Of a DNA stretch of 64,000 nucleotides, positions 9,044 to 16,555 are shown piece by piece. Every line of letters starts with the position of its first letter. Within the stretch, counting starts at the first letter, position 1. Source of the DNA: Hassallia sp050875635 (lineage in GTDB: Bacteria; Cyanobacteriota; Cyanobacteriia; Cyanobacteriales; Nostocaceae); assembly GCF_050875635.1 (NCBI RefSeq), contig NZ_JBPAOH010000020.1, forward strand, positions 14,103-78,102, read 5' to 3'. The position numbers and the translations under genes were made by a program. The notes below the pieces were generated by a model. That model was not told the DNA's origin. It saw only the letters and a list, made by a program, of their open reading frames with translations, and did not search any database.

Positions 9044-9343
9044 AACAACATATTATCTCTCCAGAAGCAAGCCAAGATTTAGAAGAAATTATTGATTATT
9101 TTGCTAGTATAAATATTGATGCTGGAGAGCGTTTTGTTGATGAGTTTGATAAAAAGTGTAAATATTTAGCTAATTTTCCCAATATGGGACGGAGTTACGG
9201 AAATATTAAACCTGATTTAAGGGGGTGTTCCTTTAGATGATTACATTATCCTTTACCGAGTTATAAACAGTGAAGTTGAAATTGTGCGTGTAATTAGTGG
9301 TTATCGAAATTTAGAGTCTTTATTTACAGAATCAAACGAGTAA
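9040..9343 (+). pseudogene. ParE-type toxin, frameshifted
   Basis: The first frame runs 66 codons (SPEASQDLEEIIDYFASINI, ANFPNMGRSY) and stops at 9240. The missing C-terminus continues one frame over from 9224 as GVPLDDYIILYRVINSEVEI to a stop at 9343. Removing one G from the run of five at 9221-9225 restores a continuous toxin of about 100 residues of the RelE/ParE fold (ribosome- or gyrase-targeting toxins). The lesion is either real inactivation or a homopolymer sequencing error. The downstream frame has no extra stops, so any loss is recent. Confidence 0.85.
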
Positions 9344-9448
9344 GTTGTTGATTAAAGGTTAGTAGTTGGTTGAATTTCCCACCAACTACGCTTTCAGTAG
9401 TATTAAGTTTGGGAACGCGGTAATTGGGAACGTGCGAATTGGAAAAAA

Positions 9449-9521
9449 CCCATTACCCATCACCAATTACCCATTACCCATTACCCATTACCAATCACCC
9501 ATTACCCATTACCAATCACCC
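9449..9521. repeat. heptanucleotide tandem array (CCCATTA/CCAATCA type)
   Basis: About ten contiguous degenerate heptamers lie immediately beyond the stop codon end of the FKBP gene. It is one of about a dozen such arrays in the window, all between genes or at gene ends. Short tandemly repeated repetitive sequences of this type are typical of heterocystous cyanobacteria. Confidence 0.8.
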
Positions 9522-10037
9522 AACCTTCAGCAATTCCACATCAAAAAGCAGGGTAGCGTTAGGTGGAATGACACCACCAGCACCACGCGCACCATAACCT
9601 AACTCTGGGGGGATGATTAATTTGCGACGACCGCCTACTTTCATAGTGCTAAGTCCTTCGTCCCAACCTTTGATGACTTGTCCGACGCCGAGTTTAAAGT
9701 CGAAGGGACGGTTGCGATCGCGTGAACTATCAAATTTTGTACCATCTTCTAAAGTGCCGGTGTAGTGTACTGTCACCTTTTGTCCGGTTTTAGGAGTGTC
9801 ACCAGTCCCCTCTACTATTTCGACGTACTTCAATCCAGAGGGGGTAGTGACGGCATTTTCATCAGCCATAGTTTTGCTCGCTATCAGAATATTGTTTTCA
9901 GTTACAGTAGTGGACGCTGGTGTAGTTTCACTCAAAGGTGCAGCAACAGATGTATTCTGTTTTCCGCCAACTTGAGCCAATACTAAAACCACTACACAGA
10001 CCAGCATGAAACCCACGCTAAGTAAAATTGCTTTCAT
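9516..10037 (-). CDS. FKBP-type peptidyl-prolyl cis-trans isomerase, membrane-anchored or exported
   Basis: A 173-residue protein. Residues 3-22 form a hydrophobic signal or anchor (ILLSVGFMLVCVVVLVLAQV), residues 25-60 are a Thr/Ser-rich spacer, and residues 65-173 make one FKBP domain (VTVHYTGTLEDGTKFDSSRD, GVGQVIKGWDEGLSTMKVGG, IPPELGYGARGAGGVIPPNA, LLFDVELLKV). The domain's aromatic and Asp active-site residues look intact. The protein would catalyse proline isomerisation during folding, probably in the periplasm or thylakoid lumen. It has no operon partner: the phasin-like gene is 81 bp upstream on the same strand. A heptamer array touches its 3' end. Confidence 0.94.
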   Translation of the reverse strand: MKAILLSVGFMLVCVVVLVLAQVGGKQNTSVAAPLSETTPASTTVTENNILIASKTMADENAVTTPSGLKYVEIVEGTGDTPKTGQKVTVHYTGTLEDGTKFDSSRDRNRPFDFKLGVGQVIKGWDEGLSTMKVGGRRKLIIPPELGYGARGAGGVIPPNATLLFDVELLKVG

Positions 10038-10118
10038 TCATCAGTCCTCCCTACATACGTGGTTTAGGATTCTTGTTTACCAGTAGGACAAAACTTAGTT
10101 TAAATCAGAAAGCGCATC

Positions 10119-10442
10119 CTAACGCCAGAGCTTATTTTCTAAATCGCGAATTTGACGCTCCAGACGATCAATTCTACCGCGTAGTTCGTCCACTTCTGAC
10201 TGGCGAGCAACACCCAAATCCTGCATCATATTTCGCATTTGCCGTTGCATGTTGCCTTCAAAGTTGCCCTGTTCGGACTTTAACTGCTGTGCAATATCAT
10301 CGATTACCGCTTTGGCTTGTTCGGGATTCAGCTTGCCATCTTTGACCAAATCATCGCCCACTTGCTTGAGTTTGTCTGCTACCAAAGAGGTTGTACCAAT
10401 ACCAACCATTAATAATTGTTGCACCCAATTGTTGTTGTCCAT
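10119..10442 (-). CDS. phasin-family / granule-associated-like protein
   Basis: A 107-residue protein with an N-terminal amphipathic to hydrophobic helix (WVQQLLMVGIGTTSLVADKL) and a C-terminal coiled coil (EVDELRGRIDRLERQIRDLE). This resembles the short phasin-like proteins annotated across cyanobacteria, which in some strains coat polyhydroxybutyrate granules. Phasins bind granule surfaces through the amphipathic part and oligomerise through the coiled coil. No PHB synthesis gene is nearby, so granule association is an inference from similarity only. Confidence 0.75.
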   Translation of the reverse strand: MDNNNWVQQLLMVGIGTTSLVADKLKQVGDDLVKDGKLNPEQAKAVIDDIAQQLKSEQGNFEGNMQRQMRNMMQDLGVARQSEVDELRGRIDRLERQIRDLENKLWR

Positions 10443-10583
10443 ATTTTTTTCCTATTACTTTTTTTAAACAAGCCGATTCTTGCTTTTGTGTGTAGGTAAT
10501 TAAAGCTATGCTAAAAACAAGCGCTATTTTAGCCTACAGCTCTATTTTGGCAAATTTGCACTATTATATAAGGAATTAAAGGT

Positions 10584-10893
10584 GTGGTTATCGAACTACT
10601 CAAGGTGAAAATACCGCCCAAACTGCGAGAAAAATATATTCAAACATAATGCAGAAATATGGACAGCAGCGCTGGCTAAGTATCCAGGATTTATCGCTTC
10701 ATAGGTTTGGATCAACCCCAACGATCCCACAGAAGTTGTGCTGATAATTCGTTGGCAAACTCGCGAACATTGGCACGCTATACCCAAAGTTGATTTAGAG
10801 GCGATCGCGAAGACGTTTGATGCAGCAATGGGAAAATCTTATCCTATTGTCGAGTCCGCTGAATATCAAGTGCGGAAATTTCCCCATTCCTAA
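10584..10893 (+). pseudogene. remnant of a TIGR03792-like small protein
   Basis: From a GTG at 10584 the frame reads VVIELLKVKIPPKLREKYIQT and then stops. The sequence continues one frame over as NAEIWTAALAKYPGFIAS, an in-frame TAG, then VWINPNDPTEVVLIIRWQT and so on to KSYPIVESAEYQVRKFPHS and a stop at 10893. Put together this is a protein of about 100 residues matching my memory of the cyanobacterial TIGR03792 family (function unknown, probably an antibiotic-biosynthesis-monooxygenase-like fold). With one frameshift and one nonsense codon it is almost certainly inactive. Confidence 0.75.
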
Positions 10894-10959
10894 AAGCTGT
10901 GCCTCTACTAGAAGAGAAAATCGTTATAATCATCTTCGAGTTTTACAAAAAAACCAGCC

Positions 10960-11627
10960 ATGTTATTTAATCTGCCGAGGTACTTGCCTAGAACCGAAGA
11001 ACTACCCGATGACGAAACACCTGTAGATAACGAACTGCAATAATTAATACCAGGGTTGTTGAAAGCAATACTGCTGATACTTTGGTCAGAGCGCATGGAC
11101 TGGTTTTTTGGCGTAGATATGGGTATTTATTATCACCACGATAACCGCCGATTGTACCAGATGGATTTCTCAGCTTAGGGGTAGAGCGCGTTTATGAAGA
11201 ATTACGCCCCAGTTATGTACTGTGGGATGAAAATGTTATTCCTATTTTGGTGCTAGAAGTAGTTTCTCAAAATTATCGCAAAGAATACAGCACCAAATTA
11301 GATGAATATGCAGCTTTGGGTGTACTTTATTATGTAATTTATTCATCTCGCCGTCGCCGCAAACCGCGTTTGGAAGTGCATCGGTTAGTTAATGGTAAGT
11401 ATGAATTACAAGAAGGAAATCCCGTTTGGCTACCAGAGATTAATTTAGGAATTGGTTGCGAACGGGGAAATTATTGCGGGGTGACGCGAGAATGGATGTA
11501 TTGGTATGATGAGCAGTTGAAACGATATCCCACACCACAAGAACGAATTAAACAAGCAGAACAACGATCGCAAAAGATGGCGGAACAATTGCGATCGCTT
11601 GGCATAGATCCTGATACTCTTGAGTGA
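10960..11627 (+). pseudogene. Uma2/DUF820-family nuclease-like protein, disrupted
   Basis: From the ATG at 10960 (LFNLPRYLPRTEELPDDETP) the frame hits TAA at about 11041. It resumes in frame as LIPGLLKAILLILWSERMDW, loses frame near 11145, then continues as IVPDGFLSLGVERVYEELRP and LVLEVVSQNYRKEY to the stop at 11627. The Asp of VPDG and the Glu of LEVVS match the PD-(D/E)xK-like catalytic core of Uma2 proteins, which are abundant in cyanobacteria and of unclear role. The 126 codons from 11247 remain open but lack the N-terminal half. An IS200/IS605-like remnant abuts the 3' end. Confidence 0.8.
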
Positions 11628-11968
11628 AGTACCCCACCGCATGGCGGATGGGGCTTCGCGTCTCATTTGCCGTTGCTCTGTTAGGTACATTCATTGCTGA
11701 ATGTTCGTCACTGAAGACGATCTGAGTCTGACACAGCATCTCTGGTATTGCTACCTTTATCCCTCGTGGGAACCCGCGCAGCCGCCCCTCTTCCAGGGGC
11801 AGATAACTGTTTCGTACAACAAGGCTTGGATTATATTTCACAGTCGGACGTAACCTGACTAACCAGCGGTCTTGTTCTTTCCTCCTTTCTCACGCTCTTA
11901 GTCGAGGCTGTGCATATTACTGCTACTGTAGCCGTTTGTTACGAGTCGTGTGAGTGGGTCATCGACCA

Positions 11969-11994
11969 GTACTATAATAGCATCAATATAGTAC
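11969..11994 (+). promoter_or_regulatory. inverted-repeat operator overlapping a promoter, upstream of RHH gene
   Basis: A perfect 8-bp inverted repeat GTACTATA (11969-11976) and TATAGTAC (11987-11994) contains TATAAT, a consensus -10 box, and ends 3 bases before the ATG. Autoregulation by the encoded ribbon-helix-helix protein is the simplest reading. Because the site is so close to the ATG, the transcript would have almost no leader. Confidence 0.5.
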
Positions 11995-11997
11995 CAA

Positions 11998-12156
11998 ATG
12001 GCAACTATGAAAGCGCTAAATATTCGTTTTTCTGATCAAGAACATAAGGACTTGCAAAACGCTAGTCAACAGGTTGAAAGATCTATTAACGAGTTGGTTC
12101 GTGAAGCAGTCAGGGATTATTTGCTAAAGTTGAGGGCATCGAACCCTCAACTTTAG
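11998..12156 (+). CDS. ribbon-helix-helix (Arc/CopG-type) small DNA-binding protein
   Basis: A 52-residue protein starting MATMKALNIRFSDQEHKDLQ and continuing with ASQQVERSINELVREAVRDY, the strand-helix-helix pattern of RHH repressors and antitoxins. The last residues (LKLRASNPQL) are encoded by the left arm and loop of a perfect hairpin, and the stop codon lies at the tip of the right arm. An 8-bp inverted repeat directly in front is a likely self-operator. No toxin follows. The gene sits inside the transposon-like remnant, so it may be an element-borne regulator rather than half of a toxin-antitoxin pair. Confidence 0.7.
   Translation: MATMKALNIRFSDQEHKDLQNASQQVERSINELVREAVRDYLLKLRASNPQL
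12124..12156 (+). terminator. perfect 13-bp hairpin overlapping the 3' end of the RHH gene
   Basis: The arms CTAAAGTTGAGGG (12124-12136) and CCCTCAACTTTAG (12144-12156) pair perfectly across a 7-base loop. The hairpin ends exactly at the stop codon. It could be a terminator or the subterminal recognition hairpin of an IS200/IS605-type element. No T-run follows, which favours the latter. Confidence 0.6.
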
Positions 12157-12194
12157 CACAGCACACCATCCCCACCGCGTGGCGGATGGGGAAT

Positions 12195-12499
12195 TCCGCG
12201 AAAATGCGTTAACAATGATGTCTTTTGACTTGCCGCTTTACTCAGACTAATGTATACTCTTAGTCAAAATTTCACACATATTTTACGCTCTCACGTTATT
12301 GGATAGTGGTTAATTGATAGTTGAAGCGTTGGTAGTTGCATTTTTGACGCTCCCAACAACAAAGCTCCTACTAACCAACAACCATTAACCACTATCTACT
12401 TTCAATCTTATTAATCTAAAAGCACCTGTGTGTGATATATGTATATAACACCGTTAACGTACCTGCGAACGGGTGATTAGTTGCAGAGGTGCAGAATCA
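12195..12499. other. intergenic region with heptamer repeats upstream of cysA
   Basis: Bases 12300-12410 hold degenerate heptamers of the GGATAGTGGTTAATT / CCACTATC kind in both orientations. No gene is visible. A cysA promoter is expected in the last 100 bp. Confidence 0.5.
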
Positions 12500-13516
12500 G
12501 TGGGCATTGTAGTTGAAAACGTATCCAAGCAATTTGGCAGTTTCAAAGCGGTTGATGATGTCAATCTGGAAATTAAGAGTGGCTCTCTTGTGGCTTTGCT
12601 TGGACCGTCGGGTTCGGGAAAGTCTACGCTGCTGCGGTTAATTTCCGGTTTGGAAATGCCGGATAGTGGCAAAATATTTCTCACTGGTAAGGATGCCACA
12701 TATCAAAGCGTGCAAGATCGCAATATTGGGTTTGTATTTCAGCATTATGCTTTGTTTAAGCATCTGACTGTACGGAAAAATGTTGGCTTTGGTTTGGAGC
12801 TTCGCAAAGCACCGAAAGCGAAAATTAAAGCGCGGGTAGAGCAGTTGTTGGAGTTGGTGCAATTAAGTGGATTAGGCGATCGCTATCCTTCGCAACTTTC
12901 TGGCGGTCAACGACAACGGGTAGCATTGGCACGAGCGCTAGCTGTTGAACCTAACGTTTTATTACTCGATGAACCTTTTGGCGCACTTGATGCGAAAGTC
13001 CGTAAAGACTTACGCGCATGGTTACGACACCTCCATGATGAAGTACATGTTACCACAGTTTTTGTCACTCACGACCAAGAAGAAGCGATGGAAGTTTCCG
13101 ATGAGATTGTGGTGATGAATAAAGGACGTGTGGAACAGGTAGGAACACCAGCATCCATTTACGATCATCCAGCTTCGGCGTTTGTGATGAGCTTTATTGG
13201 ACCTGTGAATGTGTTGCCGAGTTCTTCGCGGATTTTCCAAGGTAACGGATTTGATTCGGCAAACCCAGAAATGTTTTTACGTCCGCAAGATGTAATTATA
13301 GAAACTTCTCCCAACGGTTCAACTGCACCAGCTAGGGTAAGCAGGTTGATACATTTAGGTTGGGAAATTCAGGTAGAATTAACTTTAGATGATGGACAAG
13401 TGGTGACAGCGCATTTAACACGCGATCGCTTTGACCAATTGCACTTGGAACCACAACAGCGAGTGTATGTCAAGCCTAAAGATGCAAAGTCTTTCCCGCT
13501 TTATTATTCGATTTGA
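12500..13516 (+). CDS. cysA: sulfate/thiosulfate ABC transporter ATPase
   Basis: The ATPase of a sulfate/thiosulfate importer, 338 residues from the GTG at 12500 (MGIVVENVSKQFGSFKAV, which matches the N-terminus I recall for cyanobacterial CysA). An upstream ATG at 12473 would add nine unrelated residues. Visible motifs are Walker A GPSGSGKST, Q-loop FVFQHYALF, signature LSGGQRQRVALARAL, Walker B VLLLDEPFGALD and the H-loop VFVTHDQEEAMEVSD. A C-terminal regulatory domain follows (MFLRPQDVII, YVKPKDAKSFPLYYS). It sits on the cytoplasmic face with permeases CysT and CysW. These and the binding protein are not in the window, so the gene is detached from its usual operon. Confidence 0.93.
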   Translation: MGIVVENVSKQFGSFKAVDDVNLEIKSGSLVALLGPSGSGKSTLLRLISGLEMPDSGKIFLTGKDATYQSVQDRNIGFVFQHYALFKHLTVRKNVGFGLELRKAPKAKIKARVEQLLELVQLSGLGDRYPSQLSGGQRQRVALARALAVEPNVLLLDEPFGALDAKVRKDLRAWLRHLHDEVHVTTVFVTHDQEEAMEVSDEIVVMNKGRVEQVGTPASIYDHPASAFVMSFIGPVNVLPSSSRIFQGNGFDSANPEMFLRPQDVIIETSPNGSTAPARVSRLIHLGWEIQVELTLDDGQVVTAHLTRDRFDQLHLEPQQRVYVKPKDAKSFPLYYSI

Positions 13517-13592
13517 TTGGGGTGTAGAAGCGAGCGATCGTTGCTAAATATTTTGATCGAGTTTCTCACAGAATAGCTGCTAGCACCTTTGC

Positions 13593-13748
13593 TTACCAGT
13601 TTGGATCGTCAAATTTAATTACAACTTTATCAGGTCGAGAATGCCGCCTATCCATATAGGTGTAAAATGCTTCTTGGTCATCCCGATGCGCTAATATATA
13701 GCGTTTTAACTCTTGGTCACTCATTGCAGCGTAGTTAACTTGGGTCAT
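13593..13748 (-). CDS. small DUF6887-like cyanobacterial protein
   Basis: A 51-residue protein (MTQVNYAAMSDQELKRYILA, then HRDDQEAFYTYMDRRHSRPD and VVIKFDDPNW). The MSDQELKRYIL...HRDD...AFY pattern matches my memory of the short DUF6887 proteins of cyanobacteria, often paired with another small gene (DUF6888), which I do not see here. Function is unknown. Its codon usage and intact frame support a real gene despite the small size. It lies 39 bp downstream of a PIN-type toxin gene on the same strand and could be co-transcribed with that toxin-antitoxin module. Confidence 0.75.
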   Translation of the reverse strand: MTQVNYAAMSDQELKRYILAHRDDQEAFYTYMDRRHSRPDKVVIKFDDPNW

Positions 13749-13787
13749 GACTCAAAACTCCCGTCTAACTTAACTTCAAAAATCCTT

Positions 13788-14219
13788 TCATTTAAACGGA
13801 TTTACAATCTCTAATTGACCTGTTACTATTAATCCATCCTGCATATCTTCAGAATAGAGAACACTCGCTTCTGCTACTAAAGCACTAGCAACAATCAAAC
13901 CATCCCAAAAAGATAAATTATATCGACTGCGAATATCCGATGCAGATTCTAAAATAGTCAGGTTAAATTCTATTACAGTGCAACGACGATAAAGCGATTG
14001 AATTACAGCTTTGATTTGGACTTCGTTAAAAGCTGCTTTCTTCAGCAAATTGCTAGAAATTTCATTCACAACCTGGGTGCTGATAATTATTCCTTCACCC
14101 TCTGTAATTGAAATAGCGATGTTACGCTTTATTTCTATTTCTGCAACCTCCATCTTTTTGTTGTCAAACAAACGATAAAGCCAAATATTCGTATCAATAA
14201 AAGATGCATCATCACTCAT
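13788..14219 (-). CDS. PIN-domain toxin (VapC-like ribonuclease)
   Basis: A 143-residue protein with the PIN nuclease pattern. FIDTNIWLYRLFD (Asp near residue 9) starts the first strand, a conserved Glu lies in VVNEISSNLL, and the acidic SFWDGLIVASALVAEA and LYSEDMQDG segments complete the metal site. VapC-type toxins cut tRNA or rRNA. The antitoxin gene ends 2 bp upstream, as in a typical antitoxin-first operon. All expected acidic residues are present, so the toxin is probably active when free. Confidence 0.9.
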   Translation of the reverse strand: MSDDASFIDTNIWLYRLFDNKKMEVAEIEIKRNIAISITEGEGIIISTQVVNEISSNLLKKAAFNEVQIKAVIQSLYRRCTVIEFNLTILESASDIRSRYNLSFWDGLIVASALVAEASVLYSEDMQDGLIVTGQLEIVNPFK

Positions 14220-14221
14220 AA

Positions 14222-14437
14222 TTATCGGTTGTAAATTTCCTCACGGTTGAGTACATCATCTACTTGAATAGGGTTTTCAGTCAATTCATCAATAATGTCT
14301 CTTTGTCGAGATGATTTTTTTGTGACTAAAACAATTACTTTAACATCATCTCCTTCACCGAGTTCTTGTTTGTACTCTTCAGGAATCTGAATTAAACCAT
14401 TTTGAATTTTTGCTTGAAACTCAATTGCATTTAGCAT
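14222..14437 (-). CDS. antitoxin of the PIN-toxin pair
   Basis: A 71-residue protein from the ATG at 14437 (MLNAIEFQAKIQNGLIQIPE). The upstream in-frame ATG at 14467 would add ten residues that do not fit the family. The N-terminal half, with ...IPEEYKQELGEGDDVKVIVL, is AbrB/SpoVT-like and would form a swapped-hairpin DNA-binding dimer. The C-terminal tail (ENPIQVDDVLNREEIYNR) would wrap around the toxin. It precedes the toxin gene by 2 bp. Confidence 0.82.
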   Translation of the reverse strand: MLNAIEFQAKIQNGLIQIPEEYKQELGEGDDVKVIVLVTKKSSRQRDIIDELTENPIQVDDVLNREEIYNR

Positions 14438-14639
14438 ATGACAGTCTCTGTTATATTCTTGATACAACTCAATTTTAGTATTTTGCGTAAAACCGAGCGC
14501 GTTTTTAAACGCAGAGGGACGCAGAGTAAGCGCAAAGTAACGCAGAGTTTTTCATAATTTAATATTAAACGTAAAATGGCGATCGCCACAAAGTTGATCG
14601 CCATATATTTATCAAAGCTGTATCCGCAATAAATTAAAC

Positions 14640-15308
14640 TTAATTTGCTGCTTCTTCCACGAATTTTATCCGCCCTTGCTGATATGCTAAACGTAAAGCT
14701 ATAGCTTCCGCGACGATTTGTTGTGGTAATAATCCCTCTTCATCCATCATCTTTTGTAGCGTGGTTCCGGTTCTTTCATCTACTTCATGAATTGGGGGAA
14801 TTTGACAATATCTAGCGCCATTTTTCGTGCGACGCCAAATACTGGGTTTTTGCGGTTTTGGTTGCTTGGGAGTGCGGTGCTTTTTAATTAACTCGCGTAC
14901 CGCAGGTTGGGAAATTTCTGCTAAATCCAGCAATTGATCGAGTACTAGCTGGTATTTATTGCTATTTTGTGCTAGTAAAAATATTGTTGCTGGTTCGATG
15001 GGTGCTAAATTATCCGGAGAGAATTTTTCAAAAGCTGCTGCTACCTTCAGATATTTTTTCTCTTCACCTGAAAAACCATACTGTGAAAGTATTTGTTTAT
15101 ACTGTCTTTTCGAGTGCGTCTTTTTCAAGTCAGCTAAAAAGAAAGCATAACGTAGAATAGTTTCGGTGGCATCAGACAGCGCTCGAAAGTAGAAGTTTTT
15201 CGCGTCAACGCTTCTATTTTCTTCAGCGTATTGCTCAATCGAAGTTTGAGCAATTGCCCGATCAACTTTGGTTGCAATTGCACCTTTCTCTTGTGTCTTC
15301 AGTAACAT
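14640..15308 (-). CDS. unknown protein, 222 aa
   Basis: I do not recognise a function. The protein is largely helical and charged, without membrane or signal segments. Residues 40-150 (ALSDATETILRYAFFLADLK ... YGFSGEEKKYLKVAAAFEKF) look like a compact helical domain. A basic, Pro-rich linker follows (KKHRTPKQPKPQKPSIWRRT), then a conserved-looking tail (ARYCQIPPIHEVDERTGTTL, LLPQQIVAEAIALRLAYQQG). The layout is reminiscent of proteins encoded on cyanobacterial plasmids or integrated elements, which is only an impression. It lies between two toxin-antitoxin operons on the same strand but more than 170 bp from either. The frame is intact. Confidence 0.7.
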   Translation of the reverse strand: MLLKTQEKGAIATKVDRAIAQTSIEQYAEENRSVDAKNFYFRALSDATETILRYAFFLADLKKTHSKRQYKQILSQYGFSGEEKKYLKVAAAFEKFSPDNLAPIEPATIFLLAQNSNKYQLVLDQLLDLAEISQPAVRELIKKHRTPKQPKPQKPSIWRRTKNGARYCQIPPIHEVDERTGTTLQKMMDEEGLLPQQIVAEAIALRLAYQQGRIKFVEEAAN

Positions 15309-15763
15309 GAGACTAAATATTTAGGTAGGTGTGAGATGATTAATTTGATGGTGAAGCCTTACCCCTGCGGGAAATTCAAATATTTTGAACCTTAGAATAG
15401 ACTTAGGGGTGGTTGAAACAAAGATTTTTTTATAAAATAATCTGAGGTATTAAGAGGATGACGATCGCCTTTACTCATTTGTCGTCGATTCAAACTAGAA
15501 CAATTGTACTACAATATTAGCAAAAAAATCTCCATGCGTGGGAAAAGTTTGGAGAAATAATCAAAGCTTTATATATGTGCGGTTTGGGGGTGATGGTGTC
15601 GCTGATATGTTGCAGGCGATCGTCCTCATTTTACCAAAAACCCTCGTAGAGACGTTCCGCCGGAACGTCTCTACAATCGTGTGGAATGGGGTTGGGGGTA
15701 AGGGAGTGCGAGAATTTGAAACAATGAAATAGCTTTGGGTACAAAATATGAGATTATAAATAA
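15309..15763. other. intergenic region with a perfect palindrome
   Basis: No convincing gene. A 64-codon plus-strand open frame (15538-15732) runs through a repeat and lacks any motif. Bases 15646-15674 hold a 14-bp perfect stem GTAGAGACGTTCCG / CGGAACGTCTCTAC with a one-base loop. The same palindrome recurs at 36696-36724. Confidence 0.5.
15646..15674. repeat. dispersed palindrome, GTAGAGACGTTCCG stem
   Basis: A perfect 14-bp inverted repeat around a single C. Identical or related copies occur at 24606-24628, 36696-36724 and 61972-61999, and a degenerate one lies inside the TPR-CHAT gene (19226-19254). The outer GTAGAGAC is constant, while the inner stem varies with pairing kept. Confidence 0.8.
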
Positions 15764-16183
15764 TTAATCTGAAAAATAAGAATTGAGAAAATCTTGTACT
15801 GTCAAAATTGGAATTCCATTAAATTCAGTCAGCACAAGTAAATCTAAATCACCAGTAATAATTATCTCGGCATTTGCAGCAATAGCCGCAGCGAGAACTA
15901 TTGTATCTTTAGGATCGCGCAATTGAGGAGCATCTACAGAGATAGTTGGACAAAACTGTATTACATCTTTTGTGGCATTGATTACATCTTCTACTTTTAA
16001 ATTTAAAGACTGAATTTTAGACTGAAATTTTGTGCGACGTAGAGTAGTTTCTAGTTCCAGAAATAAAGCTTCAGAAGCATATATAATGATTTTCCGTTCT
16101 TCTGCCAGTATCAAAACTTGATCTGGAACTCCTCCCCAAAGTAATGCGGAAATCCAAACATTAACATCAACTACAACCCTCAT
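15764..16183 (-). CDS. PIN-family toxin (COG1569-type)
   Basis: A 139-residue PIN-domain protein: VVVDVNVWISALLWGGVPDQ (first Asp at residue 5), Glu-rich LFLELETTLRRTKF, LRDPKDTIVLAAAIAANAEI and IITGDLDLL give the four acidic metal-binding positions. The layout matches the 'putative toxin component, PIN family' group, thought to be RNases. It overlaps the antitoxin gene by 4 bp (16180-16183), implying translational coupling. No defect is visible. Confidence 0.9.
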   Translation of the reverse strand: MRVVVDVNVWISALLWGGVPDQVLILAEERKIIIYASEALFLELETTLRRTKFQSKIQSLNLKVEDVINATKDVIQFCPTISVDAPQLRDPKDTIVLAAAIAANAEIIITGDLDLLVLTEFNGIPILTVQDFLNSYFSD

Positions 16184-16446
16184 TTTTCAGTCCAAAGTTC
16201 TTGGCGTACTTCCTTGACGATTTGACTAATTTCTTCGAGCGTTGGTTGGTTTGGATCTGAACCAGCTTCTATCACTCTTTGTCTTAATTCTTTCAGTGTC
16301 AAGCCTTTGTGAGTTTTTTTAAACACAATTTCATCTTCTTTAACGAAAACTTCATATTCAGTATCAGGCTGAAGCTTCGCTAACACCTCCTGCGGAATTT
16401 CTAGTTTTCCATCAACTGTCACTTTGGCAATCATACCTGTGTTCAT
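16180..16446 (-). CDS. AbrB-like antitoxin of the PIN pair
   Basis: An 88-residue protein. The N-terminus MIAKVTVDGKLEIPQEVLAK with YEVFVKEDEIVFKK is a swapped-hairpin AbrB-type DNA-binding motif. The acidic tail (EEISQIVKEVRQELWTEK) is the likely toxin-binding part. The ATG at 16446 is preceded by AAGGACG at a usable distance and was kept as start; the next Met is four residues on. The toxin gene overlaps its end by 4 bp. Confidence 0.85.
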   Translation of the reverse strand: MNTGMIAKVTVDGKLEIPQEVLAKLQPDTEYEVFVKEDEIVFKKTHKGLTLKELRQRVIEAGSDPNQPTLEEISQIVKEVRQELWTEK

Positions 16447-16555
16447 GATTTCGTCCTTCTAGCTTAGAACTAATTTTATCGCTTTCCCCCATCTCGTCAT
16501 ATGATGTCCGACAAATCACCCATAAGATGTCTTGGCAATACCCTGCAATGCCAAA

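Larger units (their letters stand above)
11628..12194. mobile_element. IS200/IS605-like remnant without transposase
   Basis: Two nearly identical 22-bp hairpins in direct orientation, ccccaccgcRtggcggatgg plus gg, lie at 11633-11654 and 12171-12192. Read on the minus strand the left end finishes GGTGGGGTACTTCAC, which resembles right ends of cyanobacterial IS200/IS605 elements. Bases 11660-11960 are non-coding and moderately GC-rich, and could be the relic of a TnpB-type guide RNA region. Neither a Y1 transposase nor a TnpB/IscB nuclease frame remains. The interior carries a divergent small RHH gene with its own operator and a perfect 13-bp terminator hairpin. Family assignment is by recalled similarity of the ends and is tentative. 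Confidence 0.5.

Noticed and set aside
15538..15732. 64-codon ORF
   Set aside because: It contains the 29-bp palindrome and has no similarity or codon pattern suggesting a gene.
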